Source: JAUIAI01 sp041396585
Lineage (GTDB): Bacteria > Pseudomonadota > Gammaproteobacteria > Burkholderiales > Burkholderiaceae_E
Assembly: GCA_041396585.1 (NCBI GenBank)
Contig: JAWKYG010000006.1
Location: 124,001-188,000 of the forward strand
DNA length: 64,000 bases
Direction of reading: 5' to 3'
Part shown: piece by piece, positions 36,297 through 45,674 of the stretch
Numbering within the stretch: position 1 is the stretch's first letter
How the letters are laid out: each line of letters starts with the position of its first letter
Program-made: the position numbers and the translations under genes
The notes under the pieces: generated by a model
Seen by the model: only the letters and a program-made list of their open reading frames with translations
The model's database searches: none
Told to the model about the DNA's origin: nothing

Positions 36297-36470
36297 TCGG
36301 CGCATAAGCTGACGCTGGCCTGCGGGCCTTCCCGATCCGTATTGATGCCTGGAAGCGACACGCGAATGCGCCTTCGTCGGTCGTTTGCTGCCGTTTATGA
36401 CCGGGCCATCGAAACGTCGGCGCGCATTGTTATGCTCGACCCTGAACCCAGCAACCGATTGGATTGAGCG

Positions 36471-37247
36471 ATGCAGGCAGTGATTCTCGCAGGTGGTTTC
36501 GGCACGCGGATCAGCGAAGAAAGCACGATCCGGCCCAAGCCGATGGTGGAGATTGGCGGAAAGCCGATTCTCTGGCACATCATGAAGACGTACTCGGCAC
36601 ACGGCATCAACGAGTTCGTCATCCTCTGTGGCTACCGAGGCCACATGATCAAGGAGTACTTCGCCAACTATGCCCTTGGCGGCTCCGATGTCACCTTCGA
36701 TCTGGCCAACAACCAGATGACCATGCATCAGACCAACGCCGAGGCCTGGAAAGTCACCCTGGTCGAGACCGGTCTGAATACCATGACCGGCGGCCGCATC
36801 AAGCGCGCCCAGCCCTACCTGCACCCGACCGAGCCCTTCTGCTGCACCTATGGCGATGGTGTCACCGACGCCAATATCTCCGAGGCGATCGCGTTTCACA
36901 AGAAGGAGGGCCGCCTGGCCACGGTGACCGCAGTGCAGCCGCCGGGCCGTTTTGGCGTGTTCACACTTCCCGCTCAGGAAAACGTGGTGCCCAGCTTCAA
37001 GGAAAAGCCCGTTGGCGACGGCAGCTGGATCAATGGCGGCTACTTTGTGCTCGACCCGAAGGTGCTCGACTACATCGCCGGCGACGACACCGTCTGGGAA
37101 CGCGAACCCATGGAGCGGCTGGCCGACGAGGGCCAGATGAGCGCCTATCGTCATACCGGGTTCTGGCAACCGATGGACACCCTGCGCGACAAGCAGGTGC
37201 TCGAGGGCCTCTGGAACGACAACAAGGCGCCCTGGAAGAAGTGGTAG
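36471..37247 (+). CDS. rfbF: Glucose-1-phosphate cytidylyltransferase (RfbF type)
   Basis: This enzyme makes CDP-glucose from glucose 1-phosphate and CTP, the entry to CDP-linked deoxy and branched sugars of O-antigens or capsules. The 258-residue protein has the nucleotidyltransferase start MQAVILAGGFGTR and the subfamily features RPKPMVEIGGKPILWHIMK, CGYRGHMIKEYF, CTYGDGVTD and INGGYFVLDPKV. It stands alone behind pth and has its own terminator. CDP-glucose 4,6-dehydratase (RfbG), its usual partner, is not adjacent; related sugar genes lie at 43.7-46.7 kb. Confidence 0.95.
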   Translation: MQAVILAGGFGTRISEESTIRPKPMVEIGGKPILWHIMKTYSAHGINEFVILCGYRGHMIKEYFANYALGGSDVTFDLANNQMTMHQTNAEAWKVTLVETGLNTMTGGRIKRAQPYLHPTEPFCCTYGDGVTDANISEAIAFHKKEGRLATVTAVQPPGRFGVFTLPAQENVVPSFKEKPVGDGSWINGGYFVLDPKVLDYIAGDDTVWEREPMERLADEGQMSAYRHTGFWQPMDTLRDKQVLEGLWNDNKAPWKKW

Positions 37248-37265
37248 GCGCCCGCACCCGCTGAA

Positions 37266-37290
37266 CGCCGGCCCACGGGCCGGCGTTTTC
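37266..37290 (+). terminator. Intrinsic terminator after rfbF
   Basis: CGCCGGCC (37266-37273) pairs with GGCCGGCG (37278-37285) around CACG and is followed directly by TTTTC, 19 bases after the rfbF stop. This is a standard rho-independent terminator. Confidence 0.9.
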
Positions 37291-37296
37291 ATTTCC

Positions 37297-37350
37297 GCCT
37301 GCCCGACCGGTTTTGCCTGCCCGACCGGTTTTGCCTGCCCGACCGATTTT
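37297..37350. repeat. 18-bp tandem repeat, 3 copies
   Basis: Three head-to-tail copies of GCCTGCCCGACCGGTTTT (the third has A for G at position 14) lie just behind the rfbF terminator and before the 3' end of the convergent 5'-nucleotidase. Each unit ends in TTTT. They are outside both genes. No function is known to me. Confidence 0.9.
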
Positions 37351-37364
37351 GCCGGGCCGGGCGC

Positions 37365-38282
37365 TCAGCTCGCGGGATCCCGCCGGTGCACGCGCCCGGT
37401 AGGGCCGGCACGCGCGCCCGATGCGCAATGACCATGCTGATCATCGAAGAAAAAGTCGGGCTCGTACTCGGCCAGGAAGGGCCCCTTGGGCAGCCCTCCG
37501 AGAAACATCGCCTCGTCAACCTCGACCCCCCAGTCCATCAGGGTGCGAATCGCACGCTCGTGAGCGGGGGCACTGCGTGCAGTGACCAGCGCGGTGCGGA
37601 TGCGCATGGACGATTCGCGCGCATCGCGCTGCAGACGGTGCAACACCTCGAGAAAGGGCTTGAAAGGCCCGGGACTCATAGGCGCGCCGGCGTGCGTGGA
37701 TTCATGTCGTTGAAAGGCATCGAGCCCCTGACGCTGGAACAGCAGCTCGGACTCGTCCGAGAACAAGACTGCATCACCGTCGAACGCGATGCGCAGTTCT
37801 TCCGGGTGGGACTCGGAGGCCTGCACCGATTCCGGATAGACGCGCGCAGCCGGAAATCCCGCCTCGGTGGCGGCCGCAACATCGGCATCATTGGCCGAAA
37901 GAAAAAGATTCGCCTTCAGCGGGGCCAGATACCGCCACGGCTCGCGGCCGCGCGTGAACACGCCGCGCTCCAGCCGTAGACCGGCCTGGCGGGCCGAGTT
38001 GAACACGCGCAGCCCGCTGACCGGGTCATTGCGCGAGAGCACGACAACCTCGATGCGACGACGCTCGTCGCCATGCTCGGGATGATCGAGTGCCAACAGC
38101 TTCTTGACCAACGCGAAGGCCACGCCGGGGGCGGCCGCCGAGTCCAGCCGCTCCCGCTGCAGCGCCATGTAGGTCCGGTCATCGTCCTGTTCGAACACAC
38201 GGTTCTCGGCCTCGAAATCGAACACCGCACGCGACGAGATCGCCACCACCAATTTGCCTTCCAGACTGACCGGCATGGACAT
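37365..38282 (-). CDS. 5'-nucleotidase (cytosolic PF06189-like family)
   Basis: This 305-residue protein resembles the bacterial 5'-nucleotidase family: KLVVAISSRAVFDFEAENRVFE, VVVLSRNDPVSGLRVFNSA, FLSANDADVAAA, AFDGDAVLFSDESE and the C-terminal FFFDDQHGHCASGA. The aspartate-rich AFDGDAVLF and FFDDQ segments are HAD-like catalytic features. It would dephosphorylate nucleoside monophosphates in the cytoplasm. It is convergent with rfbF and divergent from ychF, with no operon partner. Confidence 0.85.
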   Translation of the reverse strand: MSMPVSLEGKLVVAISSRAVFDFEAENRVFEQDDDRTYMALQRERLDSAAAPGVAFALVKKLLALDHPEHGDERRRIEVVVLSRNDPVSGLRVFNSARQAGLRLERGVFTRGREPWRYLAPLKANLFLSANDADVAAATEAGFPAARVYPESVQASESHPEELRIAFDGDAVLFSDESELLFQRQGLDAFQRHESTHAGAPMSPGPFKPFLEVLHRLQRDARESSMRIRTALVTARSAPAHERAIRTLMDWGVEVDEAMFLGGLPKGPFLAEYEPDFFFDDQHGHCASGARAGPTGRVHRRDPAS

Positions 38283-38582
38283 CCTCCGCGAGTGTCGTGA
38301 GTATGAAGTTCACGTGGGCTGTACTGGCCTGACCGCTTGTTGAAACAATGCACGGCCCATGACGGCGCTCGGGCGTGATGAGCCGCTCGACCTGTGCGCT
38401 TCGAACCGGTCGGTCCAACATTCGGATATTGGCACGTATGGCATCGCATGAGCTGCGATGGTGCGGCTGTCCGGCGGGCATCGTCGGTCCGATCCACCAA
38501 CGGCTGCTTTGAGCCCGCGACAGGTCGCACGATCGCCGGTGGCCACGGGTAGAATTCCGGGTTTACTCTGCCCGGTTCCGTC
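38283..38582. other. Divergent intergenic region, 5'-nucleotidase / ychF
   Basis: This 300-base region must contain promoters for both genes. A TAGAAT resembling a -10 box lies about 30 bases before the ychF ATG, followed by a small CCGGG-n9-CCCGG inverted repeat. No convincing -35 box, gene or repeat is seen. Confidence 0.35.
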
Positions 38583-39674
<1,092 letters not shown>

Positions 39675-39675
39675 A

Positions 39676-40578
39676 ATGGCCGTGCCTGCCGCCGGACAAT
39701 GCCCGATCTGTGCGGCAACGGCAGCGCCGCTGTTTCCGGCGGTCAATGGCTACGCGATCGATCGTTGCAGCGCGTGCGGGCATGCGTTTTGTCGCGACCA
39801 TTTCGGCCTGAGCCACACCACCGAGGCCTACGATGATGATTACTTCAACGGCGGCGGCCTCGGTTACCCCGACTACCTGGCCGAGGCCGATGTTCGACGA
39901 CGTTTCGCGAACTGGTACGCCCGCCGGCTGAACGAACTCAATACGGTCGCAGAGCTGACGGTTCCCGGTCAGGCGCTCGACATCGGCTGCGCCGCCGGCT
40001 TTCTGATGCAGGGGCTGGCCGATCACGGCTGGCGGGTAAGCGGGATCGATCCGAATTGCTCGATGGTCGGGCACGCGCGCTCTCAACTTGGCTTGGACGC
40101 CCATGTCGGCCAGACGGAAACCCTGAGCCGCACGAATGGCCTGACGGTGCCGGTACGTGGCTACGATCTGGTGATGATGGTGCAGGTCATCGCCCACCTG
40201 ATCGATCCGCGCGTGGCCATCGCCGAGGTGGCCCGCGTCCTTGCCCCGGGAGGTGTGCTACTCGTGGAAACCTGGGATAGCGCCAGTTTCGTCGCCCGCA
40301 CCCTGGGCGCGCGCTGGCACGAGTACTCGCCGCCGAGCGCGCTGCACTACTTCACCCACGCAAGTCTCGACCGGCTGATGGCCACGCAGTCACTGACGCG
40401 GATCGACCGTGGGCGTGCCCCGAAGCGCCTGCAGATTGCGCATCTGCGCAGCTTCGCGCGTCACCGCTATGGCATGCTGGGGCGCATGCTCGCCGCCTTG
40501 CTGCAGCCCCTGCCCGGCCAGTGGGGTGTGCCGTATCCGGGCGATGACCTGTTCTTCGCCATCTACCGCAAGCCATGA
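39676..40578 (+). CDS. Class I SAM-dependent methyltransferase with N-terminal zinc ribbon
   Basis: This 300-residue protein has an N-terminal CPIC and CSAC pair (residues about 9-12 and 31-34), then a Rossmann methyltransferase fold with motif I LDIGCAAGFLMQGLADHG, motif II GIDPN and VLAPGGVLLVETWD. The arrangement resembles C-methyltransferases and related enzymes of sugar and polysaccharide loci. The substrate is unknown. It is tightly linked to ychF upstream and overlaps the YjgN-like gene by 4 bases. Confidence 0.85.
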   Translation: MAVPAAGQCPICAATAAPLFPAVNGYAIDRCSACGHAFCRDHFGLSHTTEAYDDDYFNGGGLGYPDYLAEADVRRRFANWYARRLNELNTVAELTVPGQALDIGCAAGFLMQGLADHGWRVSGIDPNCSMVGHARSQLGLDAHVGQTETLSRTNGLTVPVRGYDLVMMVQVIAHLIDPRVAIAEVARVLAPGGVLLVETWDSASFVARTLGARWHEYSPPSALHYFTHASLDRLMATQSLTRIDRGRAPKRLQIAHLRSFARHRYGMLGRMLAALLQPLPGQWGVPYPGDDLFFAIYRKP

Positions 40579-41924
40579 CCGGGCACGCCGACAGACCCGA
40601 CGAATCCGATGCCGCTGCCGCCCCTGCGCGGCCTGAGTCGGCGAGGCCTGACCCGGCGCAGCCTGACCCGGCGAGGCCTGACCCGGCAACGTGCAAGCCG
40701 GCGGCGATCGCCGCCCGGCCCCCGGCCGATCCGCCACCGCCCGGCGAGTCACCGACCGTTGCCGTACCAGGGCATTTGGCAGTCACCTTCGTGGGCACCG
40801 GCGGCACCTACTTCGGGATCTGGATCACGAACCTGCTGCTGATGATCGTGACCCTCGGCCTGTACTACCCGTGGGCCCGCGTGCGCAAGCTGCAGTTCTT
40901 TGCGTCCAACACCGTGATCGGCGACTACCCGATGCACTTTCATGGGGTGCCCAGGCGGATGTTCGGCGGTTTTCTGCTCGCTGTTCTGGCCTTCCTGATC
41001 TACACCGTGGCGGATAACCTGCATCCCCTGCTCGGCCTGGCAGCGATGCTGGTCTTCGGCCTGCTCTGGCCCCTGTTGCTGCGTGCGGCGCTGCGCTTTC
41101 GGCTGGGCAACAGCAGCTGGCGCGGATTGCGGCTGGCCTTCACCGGCACGACGTCGGGCGCGTACCGCGCCGTCGGCCTGCCTCTTGCCGCGCTGGCCTT
41201 GATGGCGACTCTGGTCACCGCCTCATTGGCTGTCGTCTATGCGCTGGGATCGGGCACCGAAATCGATGGGGCCTCGGCGCTCGCACCCTGGGTATCGATC
41301 GTGCCGGCCTTCACGCTGCTGGTGCTCATGGCGCTGATTCCGAATATCCACTATCGGGTGACACGCTATCGGCAGGAGAATCTGCGCTACGCCAGTGAAC
41401 GCGCCCGCTTCGAGGCCGGCCCGGCAGGCTTCTACATGATCTACGGGCTCACCATCGGCAGTGCATTGCTGGTGCTCGCGCTGATCGCCTGGGTCATGTA
41501 TCTGGTCTCGGCGGGACGCGAAATCGGCCAGATCTTCGAGGCCGAATCCGGCATCGGTGCGGCGGTGCTCATGCTGATCATCGTCATCGGCATCGTCGCC
41601 TGGCACCTGGCCCGATCGACTTTCGAGGCCCTGATCTTCAATCTGGTCTGGAACAACACGCGCTCCGAGCACCTTGTCTGTGAAGCCCGGCTGTCGCTCC
41701 TGGGCCTCTGGTTCGTGCGCCTGACCAACAGCATCCTGATCGCACTCACGCTCGGGCTGTATACACCGTTCGCCCAGGTCCGGCTGGCCCGCCTGCAACG
41801 CAGGGCCCTGAGCATCGAGACCCGGATCGCGATCGATGGCCTGATCGCCGATGCCAAACGCGATCAGCTGTCCGCGGCCTCGGATGCCGCGGCCGATCTT
41901 TTCGATCTGGACCTCGGCCTGTGA
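40575..41924 (+). CDS. YjgN/DUF898 family membrane protein
   Basis: This 449-residue inner-membrane protein belongs to the YjgN (DUF898) family: FVGTGGTYFGIWITNLLLM, TLGLYYPWARVRKLQFFAS and the repeated late motif TLGLYTPFAQVRLARL. About 10 hydrophobic helices are visible. The first 60 residues are a Pro/Ala/Asp-rich stretch with DPARP repeats, likely cytoplasmic and disordered. In betaproteobacteria it pairs with an M48 peptidase gene, as here. The function is unknown. Confidence 0.88.
   Translation: MTGHADRPDESDAAAAPARPESARPDPAQPDPARPDPATCKPAAIAARPPADPPPPGESPTVAVPGHLAVTFVGTGGTYFGIWITNLLLMIVTLGLYYPWARVRKLQFFASNTVIGDYPMHFHGVPRRMFGGFLLAVLAFLIYTVADNLHPLLGLAAMLVFGLLWPLLLRAALRFRLGNSSWRGLRLAFTGTTSGAYRAVGLPLAALALMATLVTASLAVVYALGSGTEIDGASALAPWVSIVPAFTLLVLMALIPNIHYRVTRYRQENLRYASERARFEAGPAGFYMIYGLTIGSALLVLALIAWVMYLVSAGREIGQIFEAESGIGAAVLMLIIVIGIVAWHLARSTFEALIFNLVWNNTRSEHLVCEARLSLLGLWFVRLTNSILIALTLGLYTPFAQVRLARLQRRALSIETRIAIDGLIADAKRDQLSAASDAAADLFDLDLGL
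40641..40685. repeat. 15-bp tandem repeat, 3 copies, in the YjgN-like gene
   Basis: Three copies of GCGAGGCCTGACCCG (the second has two changes) encode the repeated Pro-Ala-Arg/Gln-Pro-Asp-type units of the disordered N-terminus. The unit is a multiple of three, so length variation would keep the frame. Confidence 0.85.
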
Positions 41925-42961
41925 ACGACCCGGCGCCAGCCCCCACGGTGCGCGCCCAGTGGTTCGACGGGCGCCAGGCGCACGCCCATCCGGCAATCGT
42001 GCGTGTGGCCGGCACGCGATTGATCATCGACCTCGACGACACTGCGCAGCAACGTCAGTTCGCGTTGGCCGACATTCGCTGGCCCCCCACGGATCCTCAC
42101 GGCGCGCGCATTCTGAGCCTGCCCGACGGCAGTAGTCTGCATAGCGTCGAGGCCGGCGCTTGGCGCGCGCTGGCCGCGCGAGCCGGCATTCATCCGTCAC
42201 TGACCGAGCGCCTGCGCGGCCATGCACTGGCCGGCATCGTCGGTGTCGGCCTGCTGCTCGTGATCGCGCTTGCCGGCTATCGCTGGGCGATCCCATGGAC
42301 GGCCTGGTTCGCCCTGCAGGCGCTGCCGGCTTCGGTGGATGCGAAGGTCGGCGAAGCGGCGTTGGCATCGATCGACGGCACGCTGCTGCGGCCCAGTGCC
42401 TTGTCGGCAGATCTGCGCCACGAACTCACCCAGGGGCTGGGCCAGATGCTGCGAGCCACGGAAAGCCACGAAGCCTTCCCGGTGGTACTGTTTCGACGCG
42501 GTTCTATCGGCCCCAATGCCTTCGCGCTGCCAGGTGGGGTGATCGTGGTGACCGACGAACTGGTCGCACTGGCCGGCCAGGATCGCGACATGATTCTGGG
42601 CGTGCTCGCTCACGAGTACGGCCATGTCAAGGCCCGCCACGGGATGCGCCTGTTACTGCAATCGGTCCTGCTGGGCACGATCGTCGGCCTGGCCACGGGT
42701 GATGTCAGCGGTCTGATTACCGGCGCGCCCTTGCTGCTGAGTCAACTGGCCTATTCACGAGACCATGAACGGGAAGCCGACGAAACGGCCATCGCCCTGC
42801 TGTTGGCGAGTCATCGCTCACCCGCTGTGATGGCCGAAATGTTGTCGCGGCTGGCCAGTTCGAACCAGGAACACGACAACAGCGGGATCGGTGTTTTACT
42901 GTCCAGCCATCCGGCAACCGCTGACAGAATCCGGCGATTCCAGGAAGCGAGCGTTCGCTGA
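41921..42961 (+). CDS. M48 family membrane metallopeptidase
   Basis: This 346-residue zinc protease has the HEYGH motif (231-235) and the third zinc ligand in DHEREADE (E283). A single membrane helix at about 103-125 precedes a periplasmic domain. HPATADRIRRF near the end is typical of the family. It starts with a GTG overlapping the YjgN-like stop, so the two are coupled. YjgN-like plus M48 pairs are common, but their substrate is unknown; membrane protein quality control is a guess. Confidence 0.9.
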   Translation: MNDPAPAPTVRAQWFDGRQAHAHPAIVRVAGTRLIIDLDDTAQQRQFALADIRWPPTDPHGARILSLPDGSSLHSVEAGAWRALAARAGIHPSLTERLRGHALAGIVGVGLLLVIALAGYRWAIPWTAWFALQALPASVDAKVGEAALASIDGTLLRPSALSADLRHELTQGLGQMLRATESHEAFPVVLFRRGSIGPNAFALPGGVIVVTDELVALAGQDRDMILGVLAHEYGHVKARHGMRLLLQSVLLGTIVGLATGDVSGLITGAPLLLSQLAYSRDHEREADETAIALLLASHRSPAVMAEMLSRLASSNQEHDNSGIGVLLSSHPATADRIRRFQEASVR

Positions 42962-43068
42962 CATTGGACGGAACGAGCATCCCGCCCTGAGTGACGGTTC
43001 ACCCACGCGATCGCACCCGGTGGGCGCGCCCGGCCGCGGATCGGCGGTTCAGCGCCAGGGCAGAGGGT

Positions 43069-43503
43069 TCAACGACGCCCCCGGCGAACTTCCGAACGTT
43101 CGAGCGATGAGCCGGCCGAGGTGTCAGTGAATGCTCGCAAACGTTCGAGCGTGAGGGTGGCGAGGGTCGCGCCGAGCACGTCGGCCACCCAGTCGAACAT
43201 GCTGGCCTGACGCTCCGGCGTCCAATGCTGAACCAGCTCGTCGGCCACCCCCAGCATGGCTGTCAATCCGATCGCCAACCATCTCGCCCGCACGCCGCCC
43301 GAGCCATCGGCGATCCAGATCAGCGAGGCGATTCCGGCGTAGTAGAAGAAGTGGGCGATCTTGTCCGTATTCGCGGGCAGCCAGCCGCGATGCGCCGAAA
43401 TCGCGCCGAGAACGAACAACAGGCAGAACAGGCCGATCGCGCCGATGACCGCGAGGATTCGCAAGGGTCGGCCGGGGTGAAGCAATGATTGGATCACTGA
43501 CAT
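43069..43503 (-). CDS. VanZ-like family membrane protein
   Basis: From the ATG at 43503 this is a 144-residue protein with three to four hydrophobic helices (ILAVIGAIGLFCLLFVLG and HFFYYAGIASLIWIAD). The VanZ-like core ADELVQHWTPERQASMFDWVADVLGATLA has conserved E, Q and D residues. The family occurs in many bacteria with unknown function, often near envelope polysaccharide genes, as here. It is convergent with the M48 gene. Confidence 0.85.
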   Translation of the reverse strand: MSVIQSLLHPGRPLRILAVIGAIGLFCLLFVLGAISAHRGWLPANTDKIAHFFYYAGIASLIWIADGSGGVRARWLAIGLTAMLGVADELVQHWTPERQASMFDWVADVLGATLATLTLERLRAFTDTSAGSSLERSEVRRGRR

Positions 43504-43668
43504 CGGGAATTTCGGCCGCAGGGCTTCGTGAGCACGGACATGGACAGATGGCACCGGCGGACGACCGGCCCCCGCGTCGCGGGTGCCAGCCAAACCGTTG
43601 GGCCAGTCTGATCGAGAACCACGGCGCGCAGGATCACGCGCCGGTCAGCCCGGACGAGCCCGCCTCGC

Positions 43669-45051
43669 TTAAAGAACCAGCGAGGCCAGGCGGGTGGGCT
43701 CGGCGCCGCCCTTGGCGCGCGAGAAGAATCGCTGATCCTGCTCCCGCCGCAGACGATCGCAAAGCCGATCCGGCGGCAGCTCGACATCGTCATAGGTCAG
43801 GACCTGATCCTTGGCCACATTGCGCTTGAGCTTGCAGCCTTCGGCAAGGCCCATCGGCAACAGATTCTCGGCATACGTTATTGCCGAAGTCTCGCACTGC
43901 CCATAGGTGTCGTAGCCACCCAGGGCGTCGATCGTCTTGCCCGCCACCAGATCCGTCTTGGCGGTGGTCACCACATCGACCCGCGGCCCACCTTGCGGTG
44001 CCAGGACCACATCGCGATAGAGCACGGCGCGCGCGGCCGACAGCGGCACCTCGAAATGGCAGAGGTGATACGGGGTATAGAAGCTGTACAGCGGGCCTTC
44101 GCCCAGCTTGTACAGATTCAGATAGTGTTTCTGCTTGGGGTCGTCGTGGGTGGCGAACACATAGACGCCCGGGCCGGGATTGACCCCGACCACATAGTCG
44201 ACGATCCCGCCCAGGGCGCGCAATTCGTCGATGTCATAGAGCTTGGTGCAGCCGTCGATATGGCCTGGATTCGTCAGGCCATAGCGCTCGACCAGGTCGT
44301 CGCGGTGAAGCCGGAAATCATGGCCATACATGCCTCGTCGGGCCACGGTCATGCCGGTGGCGTTGGCGACAATGGCCTGCTCGAACGAGATCTTCGTGCC
44401 GTCCGCGAAGCTGGTCACCATGTAGGGGTTCTGGCCCCACTGCTTGGCGAAGCCTTCCTGCGTGGTGGGATTGCGATAGGGATCCTGCAAGCCCTTGATG
44501 TTGCCGCACACCAGGGGCGTGAGCCCGATACTCTTCACGAATCGCCAGAGATTGGCCTGCACGCCCGGTTGATCACCATCGCAACCGGTGAGCACGACGC
44601 CGGCCTTGTCGGCATAGGTCTTCAGGATTGGTCCGACCGTTCCATCGAGCTCGGCATTCATCGTCACCATCGGCTTGCCGTTCTCGATCGCCGCCATCGT
44701 GACCTGCGCCCCGAACTCGATCGCGCCGGTGACATCGATCAGCACATCGATCGCCGGACAGGCGCAAAGCAGCAAGCCGTTCTCCGTCACCGCCGGGCGA
44801 CCCTTCTCGATCGCCGCCTGCATCGCCGCGACGCTCTCGACCACGACGGTGTCGGTACGGCCCGCCTCATGAAAGGCCCGCTCGGCGCCGGCCAGATGGC
44901 GGTTGGACACCGCCACCAGCTCCATGCCCGGCACCGAGTTGATGATCTGGTTGGCCACACCACGGCCCATGAAGCCGGCGCCGATCATGCCGACGCGGAT
45001 CGGATTGCCTGCGGCTTGACGAGCGGCCAATGCGGTATCGATGATGATCAT
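43669..45051 (-). CDS. NAD(P)-dependent homoserine-dehydrogenase-like oxidoreductase with SAF domain
   Basis: This 460-residue protein has a Rossmann start RVGMIGAGFMGRGVANQI (GAGFMG at 24-29), a central homoserine-dehydrogenase-like region with NPGPGVYVF and a C-terminal SAF-like domain (AEGCKLKRNVAKDQVLTYDDVEL). This architecture (predicted homoserine dehydrogenase plus SAF) is found near nucleotide-sugar genes and is not a known threonine-pathway enzyme. It follows the RfbC-like and epimerase genes, so a sugar-nucleotide oxidoreductase or pathway-specific role is inferred. Confidence 0.85.
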   Translation of the reverse strand: MIIIDTALAARQAAGNPIRVGMIGAGFMGRGVANQIINSVPGMELVAVSNRHLAGAERAFHEAGRTDTVVVESVAAMQAAIEKGRPAVTENGLLLCACPAIDVLIDVTGAIEFGAQVTMAAIENGKPMVTMNAELDGTVGPILKTYADKAGVVLTGCDGDQPGVQANLWRFVKSIGLTPLVCGNIKGLQDPYRNPTTQEGFAKQWGQNPYMVTSFADGTKISFEQAIVANATGMTVARRGMYGHDFRLHRDDLVERYGLTNPGHIDGCTKLYDIDELRALGGIVDYVVGVNPGPGVYVFATHDDPKQKHYLNLYKLGEGPLYSFYTPYHLCHFEVPLSAARAVLYRDVVLAPQGGPRVDVVTTAKTDLVAGKTIDALGGYDTYGQCETSAITYAENLLPMGLAEGCKLKRNVAKDQVLTYDDVELPPDRLCDRLRREQDQRFFSRAKGGAEPTRLASLVL

Positions 45052-45131
45052 GTCTTGCTCTTCCTTGCGGCCACAACCGGCCGTGAAAACCTATGCGGCG
45101 CGTGCGCCACGCGGTCGGACCCGGATACGGT

Positions 45132-45674
45132 TCACGCGTCGACCCGCTCGGCGAACAGCGGCCAGGCCGCATCCTTGCCGGAGATCACAGTCACCGGCAC
45201 CGGCCACTGGATACCAAACTCCGGATCGTCATGACGCAGTCCGCGCTCATAGCCCGGGGTGTAGAACTCGCCCACCTGGTAGACGACTTCCGCGCCATCG
45301 GTCAGCGCCTGATAACCATGCGCGAACATCTCGGGCACATAGAGCGCGCGATGATTGTCGGCTGTGAGTTCCACCCCGATGTGCTGCTTGTAGGTGGGCG
45401 AGTCCGGCCGCATGTCGATGATGACGTCATAGATGGCCCCACGCGTGCAGCGGATCAACTTGGTTTCGCAGGCCGGCGCCACCTGATAGTGCATGCCCCG
45501 CAGGGTGCCCGCCTTGTGGTTGTACGACAGATTGCACTGCGCCACCGTGGGCTTCAGCCCGTGGGCCTCGAACTCCTTCTGGCAGAAGGAACGGGCAAAG
45601 CCGCCGCGCTCATCCTCGAACGCCTCGATGTCGATGATGAAAGCGCCTTGCAGTTTCGTCGGAGTGAATTTCAT
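45132..45674 (-). CDS. dTDP-4-dehydrorhamnose 3,5-epimerase family protein (RfbC-like)
   Basis: From the ATG at 45674 this is a 180-residue cupin enzyme with the family motifs ARSFCQKEFEAHGL, the catalytic histidine H62 in GTLRGMHYQ, IYDVIIDMRPDSPTY, and MFAHGYQAL. It would epimerise a 4-keto nucleotide sugar. The ATG overlaps the stop of the upstream epimerase gene by 4 bases. No RmlA, RmlB or RmlD is near, so a substrate other than the dTDP-rhamnose intermediate is likely. A longer upstream frame overlaps the epimerase gene and is not real. Confidence 0.92.
   Translation of the reverse strand: MKFTPTKLQGAFIIDIEAFEDERGGFARSFCQKEFEAHGLKPTVAQCNLSYNHKAGTLRGMHYQVAPACETKLIRCTRGAIYDVIIDMRPDSPTYKQHIGVELTADNHRALYVPEMFAHGYQALTDGAEVVYQVGEFYTPGYERGLRHDDPEFGIQWPVPVTVISGKDAAWPLFAERVDA

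Noticed and set aside
37030..37428. Minus-strand frame encoding repeated RAGKTG units over the tandem repeat
   Set aside because: The repetition comes from the 18-bp DNA repeat and the frame overlaps rfbF antisense.
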